Below, piece after piece: positions 54,513 to 64,000 of a DNA stretch of 64,000 bases (its first letter is position 1; every line of letters begins with the position of its first letter). A program made the position numbers and the translations under genes. The notes beneath the pieces are model-generated. The model saw nothing but the letters and a program-made list of their open reading frames with translations. It did not search any database and was not told the origin of the DNA. The DNA comes from Cladopsammia gracilis (taxonomy: Eukaryota; Cnidaria; Anthozoa; Scleractinia; Dendrophylliidae), in assembly GCA_022457155.1 (NCBI GenBank), contig JAJGOT010000272.1, positions 244,001 through 308,000 of the forward strand. Direction: 5' to 3'.

Positions 54513-56193
54513 AAACATCATCATCATCATTTTCATCATCATTTTATTTCAATAGTTTAAATTTAACAAATTAAAGAAATATACAACCTGCATATAGCAA
54601 AGCTAATCAAGGCAGGTTGTATAATTTACAATCAAATTTAGTAAACACAAATTATTAGTAAAATCAGGTAAATAATAAATAAATAATTAATTATAATAAT
54701 AATAAATAAATAAAATAAATAAATAAGTAAAGTAAATAAATTAAATAAATAAATAGGTATACACACACATTCACAGATAGCTAGCATTTACATGAGTAGT
54801 GCAAGAACCTATAATAATAACACAGAAGATAAAGAAGTTATAATAATAGCTGGAGTCTGATAAATGATAATTGGTAATTTTCAGCATTAACGTAGAGACC
54901 TCAACATAATCATCCTCATTACCAAGTACCGTAAGTAAAAATTGGTGAATTTTATTTTTGAAAGGTTTTTTCCTAAGCTTACGCAGGTTAGGCTTCAGGC
55001 AATTCCACAACTTCGCTCCGAAAATGGAAAACGAATTAAGATAAATACTCAGTCTTGATTTATTAACATATAAATTCCCAGCATTAGAAAATCTAGTGTT
55101 ATATGTATGAACGTCAGATGAACAGGTAAAAAGATCACAGATATTCTGAGGCGCAGAATTAGTAGATACGTCATGCATAAGAGAACAAACTGTTTCAAAA
55201 TAAAGCATATTGAGGGGTAAAACATTAGCAGAGACAAACAAAGGAATAGTATGAGATCTATTACCAGCAAAGAACATCAGCCGAAGAGCTCGTTTTTGTA
55301 AGATAAAGACCTTCCTCAGATAGATCTGTGCAGCTTGGCCCCAGGCAAGAATACCGTAATATGTATATGTATATGGGAAAATCAGAGAACGGTAAATTTG
55401 GATTAAAGTATTTAGAGGGACAAAGTGCCTTAATCGTGCAATAATTCCAACGACCCTGCTAATTTTAGAGGCAATGTAGTCAATATGATATTTCCAAGTT
55501 AAGTTTTTATCGATGAGCACGCCCAGGAACTTTACATAATCTTTACATTCAAGACACGTTTCACTGTTTGAGGCATTATTATATATCCTTATATTGATCT
55601 GATAGCTAAGTTTCTTTTGTGATGGCCTAAAGATGACAAAATTGGACTTTTTTGCATTAATGGTTAGCTTATTAGCATTCAACCAGTCACAGACTTTCTG
55701 CAATTCAGTGTTGGTTACACTTTCTAGTGACTTCAAATCTTTATCAGCATACAGCAGGTTTGTATCATCAGCAAATAAATAAAAAGAAAGCTTCTTAGAA
55801 GAGTTATAAATGTCATTGATATAAATCAAGAAAAGTAGGGGGCCTAGAACAGACCCTTGTGGGACCCCAGTTAGCACATTTCTTTTAGATGATATTTGTT
55901 GATCAATTTGAGTAGTTTGAACACGGCCATTTAAGTAGGATGAGAACCATAAATTTACCGGGCCCCTTATACCGTAATGATATAGCTTGCTCAAAAGAAT
56001 TGAATGATCCACAGTATCAAAAGCCTTTTTAAAGTCGAGGAAAATACCACAAGTAAACAATTTGTTATCCATGTTGCTTTGGATCGAATTAACAATATCC
56101 ATAATTGCATGCTTAGTTGACATACTCTCACGAAAACCATACTGGCCATTGTACAGAAGTCCATTTAATTCAACGTACATTTCAGCGGACATC
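54513..56193 (-). mobile_element. 5'-truncated LINE (CR1/L2-like) with (ATG)n tail
   Basis: The element runs on the minus strand from a truncated start near 56193 to a tail of ATG/ATGATG repeats (54514-54545). A 3' UTR hairpin with the arms CAACCTGC/GCAGGTTG lies at about 54585-54622. It carries the RT ORF annotated below. The short-repeat tail fits CR1/L2-type LINEs rather than poly-A L1 elements. Confidence 0.8.
54771..56192 (-). CDS. Non-LTR reverse transcriptase ORF, 5' truncated but open
   Basis: The 473 open codons begin inside the RT domain (GQYGFRESMSTKHAI, box 2). Catalytic box A is IFLDFKKAFDTVDHSILLSK, box B is GVPQGSVLGPLLFLIYINDI, and box C is LFADDTNLLY with the Asp pair. The thumb includes KYHIDYIASKI. 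The C-terminus has FGAKLWNCLKPNLRKLRKKP, the same LW motif as the relics at 15720 and 28255. The endonuclease domain and ORF1 are absent. The uninterrupted frame suggests a fairly recent insertion. No cellular function is expected. Confidence 0.88.
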   Translation of the reverse strand: MSAEMYVELNGLLYNGQYGFRESMSTKHAIMDIVNSIQSNMDNKLFTCGIFLDFKKAFDTVDHSILLSKLYHYGIRGPVNLWFSSYLNGRVQTTQIDQQISSKRNVLTGVPQGSVLGPLLFLIYINDIYNSSKKLSFYLFADDTNLLYADKDLKSLESVTNTELQKVCDWLNANKLTINAKKSNFVIFRPSQKKLSYQINIRIYNNASNSETCLECKDYVKFLGVLIDKNLTWKYHIDYIASKISRVVGIIARLRHFVPLNTLIQIYRSLIFPYTYTYYGILAWGQAAQIYLRKVFILQKRALRLMFFAGNRSHTIPLFVSANVLPLNMLYFETVCSLMHDVSTNSAPQNICDLFTCSSDVHTYNTRFSNAGNLYVNKSRLSIYLNSFSIFGAKLWNCLKPNLRKLRKKPFKNKIHQFLLTVLGNEDDYVEVSTLMLKITNYHLSDSSYYYNFFIFCVIIIGSCTTHVNASYL

Positions 56194-56932
56194 TACATCA
56201 GCGCATTGACAAAGCGGAACCTTGCTTTACTGTCAGCATCGGCTAGAGGTGACCTCAACATTGAAGTCATGAGCGACTTAGCAAAAATGATCATGACATT
56301 CCCATCCTAATGAAATGCCGAGATAAAATAAATTAAGCTTGTTCCCAGTCATTGCATCAACGAAATGCTTTGGATTCGGAAAATAAACCGAAACTGAATA
56401 ACACAGAGATCATACTCCATCCATGCGAAAATATTTTCAAAGCACGTTGTAAACAACTCACACGATTCATGTATAATCGAGCTTATTTTAAATTACAACA
56501 CGCGGTTATAAAAGCTGGACAGTTATTCCTTTTGTACATATTTGCAACTGACTGTGGTGTAATTTGTAAATATTTGCAGAGAACTTACTGTTATTTTACT
56601 AACCTGAATTAACTCTACTAATGTTAACTAACTGTTCTCTCGTGTTCTCTTTCTTACATGAAAATGTCGAAAATGTCAGGATGACATCGAAACATCGCTT
56701 ACTTTTTTCGATTATCATCTGATTTTTCCTTCAAAGGTCTTCAAAGTGCATCCATAATCAACTTGAAAGCGATGGCGCTATTGCTGTGAAACATTATGAG
56801 CGTAGAGTTGGTTTCTCTCACTGGATCACACGTAATTCATTAGTCGATTGATGCCGAAATTTCTTCTGGTTTCTGTCTTCCATCATGTTCAGTTTTTTTT
56901 CGGTATTATTGGCTAAATAATATTCCATATTT

Positions 56933-57757
56933 TCACGCAGGAGTAGAAATAATTGTCAGTGAACCAGTCACTAATTTGGTTGTGTCATCTGCTGCATCAA
57001 CAGTGTGCCGATTTGATTCAATGACTTGCTGAAACATTAAAGGCAGGGCAACACCAACTGCAGTACACAGAACATACAGGTAAAACATTCTTTCGAAGAA
57101 TTCGCCTTTTTCGAAATGAAATAATTGATAACTTGTTTCCCATCCATGCCTGATCACCTCCATAATAATTATCAACACAAAGCACAATAAAAACAGAATG
57201 GTCAGGAAATGGAGCATGGGAGATGATAGTGTCGACTGGTTACTTTTGGCGTGGAAGAGGTACCTGCAGTAAATTCTCTTAGCGACCAACAGTATCGCAG
57301 CTAAGAGTAGGATGCAGGCGATAGCTGAGGCTATTTGGAAAACACACTGTTCTTTTGCATCCGCAGTGAAGCAGCCTACCCAGAGGACGATGTTAGAAGT
57401 AATAAAACCACCCAGCAATGAAGCCACAATTCTTTCAGTTTTCAGGAAGTTTATGATGTTATATTCAATGGACAACATCGCCAGAAGATTGTAAATCAAG
57501 AGGAATCCCAATGAAATTATGAGAACGCTGTTGATACTGCAACAATTTTGATATTCGCGGGTGAATGCTTTCATGGATTGCTCGGCGCTCAATGAAAGAA
57601 CCATGAACTGAAGAATGCACTGGAGAATCAAGAATGGTCTACACTTCTGAAGAATGGTGTACTTCTCTTTGTCCTTAAAGCAGCTCACCAACATTCGTAA
57701 ATTAAACAATGCTCCAAAAACATGGAAGGTCATCAAAATAAAGTAGTTCACATCCAT
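56933..57757 (-). CDS. Orphan 7TM receptor-like protein A
   Basis: A single-exon ORF of 274 aa starts MDVNYFILMTFHVF. Seven hydrophobic segments are visible at about residues 5-25, 40-58, 75-97, 110-130, 138-160, 181-203 and 224-246, followed by a short Asp/Thr-rich tail. Cys near the top of segment 3 (72, 73) and in the loop after segment 4 (129, 138) could form the disulfide usual in class A GPCRs. DRY, NPxxY and CWxP motifs are absent, so this is GPCR-like by topology only. The first intracellular loop has CFKDKEKYTILQKCR, nearly identical in paralogue B 3.3 kb upstream. I recognise no named family. Cnidarians have many intronless lineage-specific 7TM genes, which fits. Confidence 0.8.
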   Translation of the reverse strand: MDVNYFILMTFHVFGALFNLRMLVSCFKDKEKYTILQKCRPFLILQCILQFMVLSLSAEQSMKAFTREYQNCCSINSVLIISLGFLLIYNLLAMLSIEYNIINFLKTERIVASLLGGFITSNIVLWVGCFTADAKEQCVFQIASAIACILLLAAILLVAKRIYCRYLFHAKSNQSTLSSPMLHFLTILFLLCFVLIIIMEVIRHGWETSYQLFHFEKGEFFERMFYLYVLCTAVGVALPLMFQQVIESNRHTVDAADDTTKLVTGSLTIISTPA

Positions 57758-58258
57758 GATTGTGATTTCAAATTTGAAATCTTTGGCTTTGTTAATCGTC
57801 TCAAAAGAACTTCAGTCGAGAAGGGCGACCAATATCTACACTTGCCGAACTTAAGGACCTTGAGTTCGCTAAATTCATTGGACAAGCTTTTCAACGCTTG
57901 GGCAGGCAATAATTACATCATTGTCACGAGATGTCTATGACGCAAAAAACATGGCTAAAGCATACCTTTTGTGATGCTAAATTGCTACTTGTAGATTACC
58001 CTGAGGCCATTGTTTCGGCTTTTTTCAATGTGCAGCAACGCGCCAACGCCAGTCCAAGAATGATTATACCGCTAACCCTAATGAAAGTTTGACTTTAGTG
58101 TCTTTGTTAGCAGTCAGTCCGAAGAACTTAGGAATGGAGGTTTTATTCAATAACTATATAACTGATATGTGCGCCGCTACATAAGACTGATACATAAGAC
58201 TGATTTCTATATGATCGTTACGATTGCTGCGAAAACATTTGAGCGATCGTTTCATTGA

Positions 58259-58412
58259 CCGGTTTCCATATGATCGCTTCGAGCGCTGAGATAGAACTGA
58301 AGTCCATCTAAGCGATTACTGGAGAATGGTTCCATATGTTCGCTAAGATCGCTGAACGTAATTTTCAGCGATCACAGTGATCGTAGCAATCATATAGCGT
58401 ATATGGAAACCA
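58259..58412. mobile_element. Palindromic MITE
   Basis: The ends GGTTTCCATATGATCGC and GCGTATATGGAAACC form inverted repeats with inner AGCGAT/ATCGCT motifs. A related upstream piece at 58190-58250 (TTCTATATGATCG, GAGCGATCG) may be a second, degraded copy. Confidence 0.65.
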
Positions 58413-59111
58413 GGCTAAATAGCGTGTATCAAACAAAATATACGCTGTTTTCAGCTTTGCTTTAAAGTTCATTATCATACACTGTAGTACAGTGTGCACT
58501 CACTGGGAGGATCCAGGGGAATGATCTCCCGAACATTTTAAATTTGATATCAGAGGCGAAATAGAGCGTGGGGCGTCAGTCTTCTAATGTACATCGGTCC
58601 CACAACACCATGCGCACCGCGTAAGAGCAAGGAGCGACGCCTGGGGATGAGACAGGAACGGTTTCATAAACTACACATGGTTCATCATGAATTCCCACAG
58701 GAAGCCCACGCATAATAACGTGCTAGAGTGAGTTTGTATGGAGAATCGGACTGATGATTATAATAAAAAATAGAGGAGAAAATAGGGTATGTCGCTAAAT
58801 AAAACTTCTTAAAACGTTACCTTGTGTTGTTTCTTGTCTTTTTATGGTGTGTTTTCGCAATTGAATGTAGGGTAAGGACTTAAAGACAATAAACAACACC
58901 ATGAGGGAACGTTTAATGAAGTTTTATAAGCGACCCTATTTGCTCAATTATTTTTTTGATTATACAGTTATCAGTTCGAATTCTCCATATTCAATATTCT
59001 CCAATTCCAGGAGCCCATGATGGGCTCCTGCCAATTCTCATATACACTGGCATGTCAGTAAGATTTCTGGAATTGCCGGATCCTAAGACTCTCAACAGCA
59101 ACACCGCGATG

Positions 59112-59518
59112 CAACACTAGCTTAGCATTCTAGAGTTCTTTAGACTACGTTTATTACAATACCAGCTTAGCATTCAAGAGTTCTTGACTAAGTTTATTAC
59201 AACACTAGCTTAGCATTCTAGATTTCTTTAGACTACGTTTATTACAACACCAGCTTAGTATTCAAGTGAGTTCTTGACTAAGTTTATTACAACACTAACT
59301 TAGCATTCTAGAGTTCTTTAGACTACGTTTAGACTACAACACTAGCTTAGCATTCCAGAGTTTTGGACTAAGTTTATTACAACACTAGCTTAGCATTCTA
59401 GAGTTCTTTAGAGTACGTTTAGATTACAACACTAGCTTAGCATTCTAGAGTTCTTTAGAGTACGTTTAGATTATAACACTAGCTTAGCATTCCAAAGTTC
59501 TTGACTACGTTTATTACG
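59112..59518 (+). repeat. Minisatellite, nine ~43-47-bp units
   Basis: Nine head-to-tail units of CACTAGCTTAGCATTC plus AGAGTTCTTTAGACTACG and TTTATTACAA. Two unit types alternate in the first half (TTCTTTAGACTACG of ~46 bp, and TTCTTGACTAAG of ~43 bp), indicating amplification of a dimer. It ends abruptly at a unique sequence. Confidence 0.92.
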
Positions 59519-59539
59519 GTCTGGATCCAAGTTGATCCA

Positions 59540-59785
59540 TGCTTTGAACAAATGGCAAAATATAACACACATAACAAAATATTTTTTAACTTATTGTTCT
59601 TTCTTCTCCTTAATACTTCTTCCTCTTTTATTTTTACATAGGAATTGCACATTATTGTGACTCTTTTCTATTCTACAATATGTATTGTATCCATGATTTC
59701 GTTAAATATTATTGTATAAATTATCCTAACCTTTATGTATATTCTGTGTGAGTTAAATAAAAATTGACTTGACTTGACTCGACTC
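59540..59785 (+). mobile_element. Non-LTR 3' end with (TTGAC)n tail
   Basis: An AT-rich 3' UTR-like stretch ends in GTGAGTTAAATAAAAATTGA followed by three to four TTGAC pentamers (59763-59785). This is typical of non-LTR elements with short tandem tails. No coding part is recognised. Confidence 0.5.
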
Positions 59786-60210
59786 TTAGGGTTCCTTTTG
59801 CACACACACAAATGTTTCAGTTGAAATCCAAGATGGCGGTATACTTCCCACAAGGGCCTTAGGGCGAGGATCAACTCCAGTTGCCAGTGTTAGCATACGC
59901 AAAAGTATTTTAAAAATACTCAACATTTCCTCATTACATAACCTCCTGTGCAGGCGTTCTGTGTTATGTTTATGACTACTTCAAAAACTTCCAATCATTT
60001 CAGTTATGATACTCATTTATATGCTTACAATATCTAAACAATATTTACTAGAATATAATGTAACTGATAGCTAAATATAATTAAACTCAGTAAATCATCA
60101 ATTATGTTCAGCTACGGTAAAATTAAGTTCAGCCTCGTTGACAAGATCCTGGTCATGAGCGAGTTATACTTTTAATCTAAGATGGTGGCCTCTTCGTTGC
60201 ATACGCTGAG

Positions 60211-61053
60211 CTAAATATTAAACGTTTTCTCGTTACAATAATCTATAATTGGTTCCTCGTTAACACTAAAATCGATCATTTGCTGGAAAATTAAAGGCAA
60301 AGGAATGCCTACTCCAAAACACGTTACGAATAAATACATAACCCTCTGAAAGAACCAAATTTCTTCCAACTGTTCGATGTCGTGAAAATTGATTACAGAA
60401 AGAATTGCCTTCAGACTGAAAGTCAAAGCAACAAGCAATAAAAAACAAGCGGTAATAAAGATGGTGATCTTGTTTTTGCTCAATAAATCCAGCAGATTAA
60501 CGGAGGATTTCATAGATGAATTCGTCGTTATAGCGTATTCGGCGGTATTTCTGCAAATATGCCAGACAATCGACAACAGAAGAAGTAACAGAAGCGAGCA
60601 AGCGACGGTTGAGGCTATTTGCGATGCACACAGTATTTCCTCAGTAAAAAAGCCAGCCCAGTATAAAATGCTTGTTGTACTTACGCCAGCTGTTAGTGTT
60701 CCTAACATGGCTGCTTGAGGGGATAATGCACGTTTTAGACAGAGAACTGAAGGATGTTCGATGGCTAGCATCGCCAGCAGATTGTAAATTAAGATGAACC
60801 CCACAGAAATGTCGAGAAAGCTGTTGGTGGTACACCACTCCAGTTGTAGGTCGTCGCTAAATACCTTCATAGATTCATCAAAGTTTAGAGCAAGAAGTAC
60901 GAGATGCAAGACAGACTGCAACATTATAACTGCCCGGCATTTTTGAAGAATTGTATACTTTTCTTTGTCTCTGAAGCAACTTACTAGCATCCGTAGGGTA
61001 AACATTACCCCAACAACATGAAAAGCCATCAAAAGCAAAAAAACTGCATCCAT
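60211..61053 (-). CDS. Orphan 7TM receptor-like protein B
   Basis: A single-exon ORF of 280 aa from ATG at 61053 (MDAVFLLLMAFHVVG, strong context GCAATGG). This start aligns with the start of paralogue A. Upstream in-frame codons exist but lack an ATG. Segments in order match paralogue A: RMLVSCFRDKEKYTILQKCR (first loop), FILIYNLLAMLAIE (segment 3), ASQIASTVACSLLLLL (segment 5), RVMYLFVTCFGVGIPLPLIF (segment 7), then FQQMIDFS. Loops and tail diverge strongly. The conserved loop between segments 1 and 2 suggests a constrained intracellular contact. The class A GPCR motifs DRY and NPxxY are missing. A relic of its 5' end is at 62383-62470. Confidence 0.8.
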   Translation of the reverse strand: MDAVFLLLMAFHVVGVMFTLRMLVSCFRDKEKYTILQKCRAVIMLQSVLHLVLLALNFDESMKVFSDDLQLEWCTTNSFLDISVGFILIYNLLAMLAIEHPSVLCLKRALSPQAAMLGTLTAGVSTTSILYWAGFFTEEILCASQIASTVACSLLLLLLLSIVWHICRNTAEYAITTNSSMKSSVNLLDLLSKNKITIFITACFLLLVALTFSLKAILSVINFHDIEQLEEIWFFQRVMYLFVTCFGVGIPLPLIFQQMIDFSVNEEPIIDYCNEKTFNI

Positions 61054-62382
61054 TGCTCTGGTTTTGTTGAAAACAACGTTTCCGTGATCTGCTGTATAAC
61101 GCTCTGAGCAAGACAAACATTATTTACGATCACCTGTGCTATATTCAGTGATTCAATAGCAATCCAAGCCAATATTCTCGAGGAACCGTGATAGGCAATG
61201 TAAGGGACATATATCCTGACTGATATCGCATGTTTTCACGAGTCTATTCAGGAGATTACCACGGAAAGCTTGCATTCAATTTTTATAACTTAAAATAGGA
61301 AGAAAAAATCGCCAAAAGGTACGAAAGCAAAGAAATATCAGCTGTTGAGGCGAAATAACGGTTTAAAAACCCAACCTTTCACCAGAATGGCGTGCACTGA
61401 TGCATGTCATGAGATCGATTTTGATGAACTGTAACCACTTCCCATCCTTGTTATATTAATCCTGCACTTAATCCCAAACTTTTTGTTCTCTTTTGCTCTG
61501 TAGAATCTTTTTATCCAATTCAGTTGTATATTTGGTATCATTTCGTGATGAACGTGAAAATTCAGTTCGGCAAACGAAATTTCGATATTGTATTGGCGTC
61601 ACCGAGCAGCCGAGGACATAAGATCCATTATGCACGAAATACTTTTTTACATAATGAGGTCTCCAAACAGAGATAATGATTTAATGTGGTATTTGAAATT
61701 TGAAATCCTGCCAAAAATGATGGGTCAAAATACCATTTTTTTCTAACAAACAGAAATATGCCAACGTAACAAGGGAGCTCATGTGAACATGATAATTACT
61801 GGTTCAAAGTTGTTGATTCACTTGTCTTTATGATGGATTTTAGTTTGTAACACAAGTTATGGACACACCAAAGTAATGTTTTTGTAACACGGTAAGTCAC
61901 AAACAATTAAACTCTTTATCTGGTCATTAATGGCCAAGTTATCTGTTCAGAACGGATAAGTGGACCAATTAATTCTCTCGTCCTATTCATTTTATCAATA
62001 ATTGCCTGAAGGCAATCTCCACGAACTGCGCTTCCAAGTTAAGATCCGCTGCCACTGCAGCTTAACATTTGGATATCCGACTGAATTGATCCGAGCTGTG
62101 GACAAATGGCAAACAGGTTTATTTTTTATAGTGTTTGGTTCTTTTGCTTGAGGTCAACAAACAGTTGTGTTCTTACTTTATAAATATTCTCTCTGGTTAT
62201 CGGATTTTTAATTAATCAATATTCGGTAAGTAATGATAGATAGGAACTTTATTTTCATTGAATGTTAAACTTTTAGCTCACGCAATTTAATATATATTTT
62301 TTAATTTGATGAATTCGTCACCAAGAAGAAATAATTACAAAATATATAACAGTAGTATATAACATTAATGAAAACAAAGTGG

Positions 62383-62470
62383 CACAGCATGAAAAGCCAT
62401 CAGAAGCAAATAAACTGCGTCCATTGCATGCTCTGGTTTTGTTGACAAGCATTACTTTACGATCACCTAG
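62383..62470 (-). pseudogene. 5' relic of 7TM paralogue B
   Basis: On the minus strand ATG at 62424 opens MDAVYLLLMAFHA, matching the first 12 codons of paralogue B (MDAVFLLLMAFHV), and then homology stops. Upstream sequence also matches (CCAGAGCA, TTTACGATCACCT, TATTCAGTGATTCAATA). The duplication thus includes the promoter-proximal region and ends inside the first membrane segment. Confidence 0.75.
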
Positions 62471-62740
62471 GACTAAGTATATTCAGTGATTCAATAACAA
62501 TCCAATATTGTCCAGCGCAGTTATCGATAATTTATTACGTCCAAAACAAAACATTAGCCAATCAAATATCAAGTTGGAGTTCACGTGACGTGTTATCATA
62601 GCGTGCATCTTCTTATCAATATGGCGGCATTTCAAGAGGATATTGTTGTGAATTTATATAGTACAGTAAATTGTAGAGAAAGAAAGGTTAAGTTGGAATT
62701 TCGTCTTGACTGCAGGCAAATAGGTATCAATCTTTGTCAA

Positions 62741-62902
62741 TAATAGCCAATTTCGATATATTAAAATTCAACTTGAAACAAAAGACATCACTTCGAGGCT
62801 TAGGGGAATAAACCACATAAATCCCTACTATCATTCCCCTAAGCCTCGTAGTGATGTCTTTTGTTTCAAGTTGAATTTTAATATATCGAAATTGGGCTAT
62901 TA
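62741..62902. mobile_element. Palindromic MITE, family 1 copy B
   Basis: Near-perfect arms of about 70 bp (ends TAATAGCCAATTTCG / CGAAATTGGGCTATTA) share TATATTAAAATTCA and GAGGCTTAGGGGAATA with 3555-3690. It lies inside the duplicated upstream block of the 7TM genes and separates its two halves. Confidence 0.85.
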
Positions 62903-62999
62903 ACTGACAATACTCATTGAGCGCCGTTCTGTCTAGGCTCGATTACCAGCTGCTGTTCAGGAAAAATGAGCCCGCGCTCATCCCAGGGGCTTACTTTAA

Positions 63000-63240
63000 G
63001 CTTGAATTCAATTCTTATATCTTGAAATAGGAAGAAAAAACCGCGAAAAGGGATGAAACCAAACAAATATCAACTAAGAGACTAAAAAGCGGTTTACTTG
63101 AAAACCCAACGTTTCACCAGAATGGGAAATTTTATTTGTGGACGGCCTGTCACGACAATTCGATTTTGATGAACTGCAATCTACTTCCATTCTTTTAACA
63201 CTGCACTCTATCCTCAAACGTCTTGTTCGGAATCCAATCG
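63000..63240 (-). repeat. Duplicated upstream block of 7TM paralogue B
   Basis: Matches 61280-61500: GGAAGAAAAAA, CAAAGAAATATCA-like, AAAACCCAACSTTTCACCAG, AATTCGATTTTGATGAACTG. Order and strand are conserved relative to the relic at 62383, so the whole 5' flank (about 450 bp) was duplicated and later split by the MITE at 62741. Confidence 0.7.
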
Positions 63241-63360
63241 ATCGTATTCGTCCGTTCTTCTGTCGAGCCCTTAAAGGGGCGCAGCGGAATTGCCAAATTA
63301 GATAAAAAGATTCTACACAAAACAGAAGATGCAGTAGTTTGGAAAAAAGTACAGGCCCCA

Positions 63361-63493
63361 GTTGTTCAAAAGGTGTTTAGCGCTATCCAGAGGATAAATC
63401 ACTATCCAGTGGATAAGTATTAACAAAATCCGTTGTGTTATCCGCTGGATAGTGATTTATCCGGTGGATAGCGCTATCCACCTTTTGAACAAC
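63361..63493. mobile_element. Palindromic MITE, 133 bp
   Basis: The ends GTTGTTCAAAAGG / CCTTTTGAACAAC are inverted, with tandem GCGCTATCC, GGATAAATCACTATCC motifs mirrored in the right arm. It is non-coding. Similar TTCAAA..GGATA palindromes are common in marine invertebrate genomes (general knowledge). Confidence 0.85.
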
Positions 63494-64000
63494 CGATCGA
63501 GGCCAGGATTATAAAATGAAAAAATCGATCAAAATTTTAATTCTGGTGGAATTTTGAGTTTTTAGTCGTTTTGTTGTCTTTTTATTTCATATTTCTTTGC
63601 GTTCATAACTCTTGGCGATTTTTTCTTCAGCAATCTCCTGGTCTTACTCATGAAAACACGCCAGTAAACGATATTTTAGCCGGAACCGTGAAAACTTTAG
63701 AGACCACTGCATGAAAATTAACAGCGTTCCCATGATAAACGTCATTTCTGCGTTTAACAGTACAGTACTTGCATCTAACCCCCTCTAAGGCAATAAAGAG
63801 TAATATTTCAGGCAAAAGCATCTTATTTTCTTTAAGAAAAGGTCATAATATACATTTAGTATTAGCCGGGCCGATAGAAAACTGTCCGTGATAACACGAT
63901 GTTGCTAAACTTTTCCGCTTTATCACCTAGTCTAGACAGTCTAGACTGATTTCACAAAACTCGTGAAACAAAAAGAAAAGTATTATTACAATAAAAAAAA

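Larger units (their letters stand above)
57765..60200. other. Intergenic region between 7TM paralogues
   Basis: No gene was seen. The region holds a palindromic MITE (58259), a nine-unit minisatellite (59112-59518) and a non-LTR 3' end (59540-59785). Confidence 0.5.

Noticed and set aside
60878..61120. ORF starting MFVLLRALYS at the 5' end of 7TM paralogue B
   Set aside because: It is the wrong frame relative to the 7TM protein; the conserved start is the ATG at 61053, which aligns with paralogue A.

Overview
This is a eukaryotic window of AT-rich, intron-containing DNA packed with nested transposable elements. Gene content (a boule-type RRM gene, AGTRAP, TTC36, mitoribosomal mS38, and an intronless pair of lineage-specific 7TM genes), together with Ngaro/DIRS-type tyrosine-recombinase retroelements and dense palindromic MITEs, points to an anthozoan cnidarian, most likely a stony coral. 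The species assignment is an inference.

Layout. 1-13.5 kb: no host gene recognised; MITEs, a truncated Ngaro/DIRS-like fragment flanked by 126-bp direct repeats (6.8-8.3 kb), a GCTCGC-rich TIR element (9.5-10.1 kb) and a tRNA-derived SINE with a perfect 17-bp target duplication (12.7-13.0 kb). 13.6-17.9 kb: TTC36, two exons on the minus strand, with a 3.8-kb intron holding a MITE, a LINE remnant and a hAT-like element. 18.3-26 kb: AGTRAP homologue, eight exons on the plus strand including two 28-nt microexons, divergently transcribed from TTC36 with only 398 bp between start codons. 29.2-29.7 kb: last exon of mS38/AURKAIP1 on the minus strand, convergent with AGTRAP. 32.4-32.8 kb: an unrecognised 127-aa ORF on the minus strand that contains a perfect 20-bp-arm palindrome.

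33-43 kb is a transposon-rich block: Mutator-like MITEs, a transposon-encoded protease-domain relic, a LINE relic, and a 5-kb Ngaro-like element on the minus strand (37565-42556). That element has complete A1...B1-A2...B2 split direct repeats and decayed gag, RT-RNase H and tyrosine recombinase. 43.4-51.9 kb: boule (BOLL/DAZL family), eight coding exons on the plus strand, with transposable elements in several introns. 54.5-56.2 kb: a 5'-truncated LINE with an intact reverse-transcriptase ORF. 56.9-61.1 kb: two intronless paralogous 7TM receptor-like genes on the minus strand, separated by a nine-unit minisatellite. A third, relic copy of the 5' end of the second paralogue lies at about 62.4 kb.

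The host genes do not form an operon or pathway. The one structural coupling is the shared TTC36/AGTRAP promoter interval. The most unusual material is the structured repeat content: the complete split-direct-repeat retroelement, one SINE family with different tRNA-like heads and an internal 78-bp triplication, a long-hairpin MITE just past the AGTRAP stop codon, and the 7TM pair with a short identical loop.
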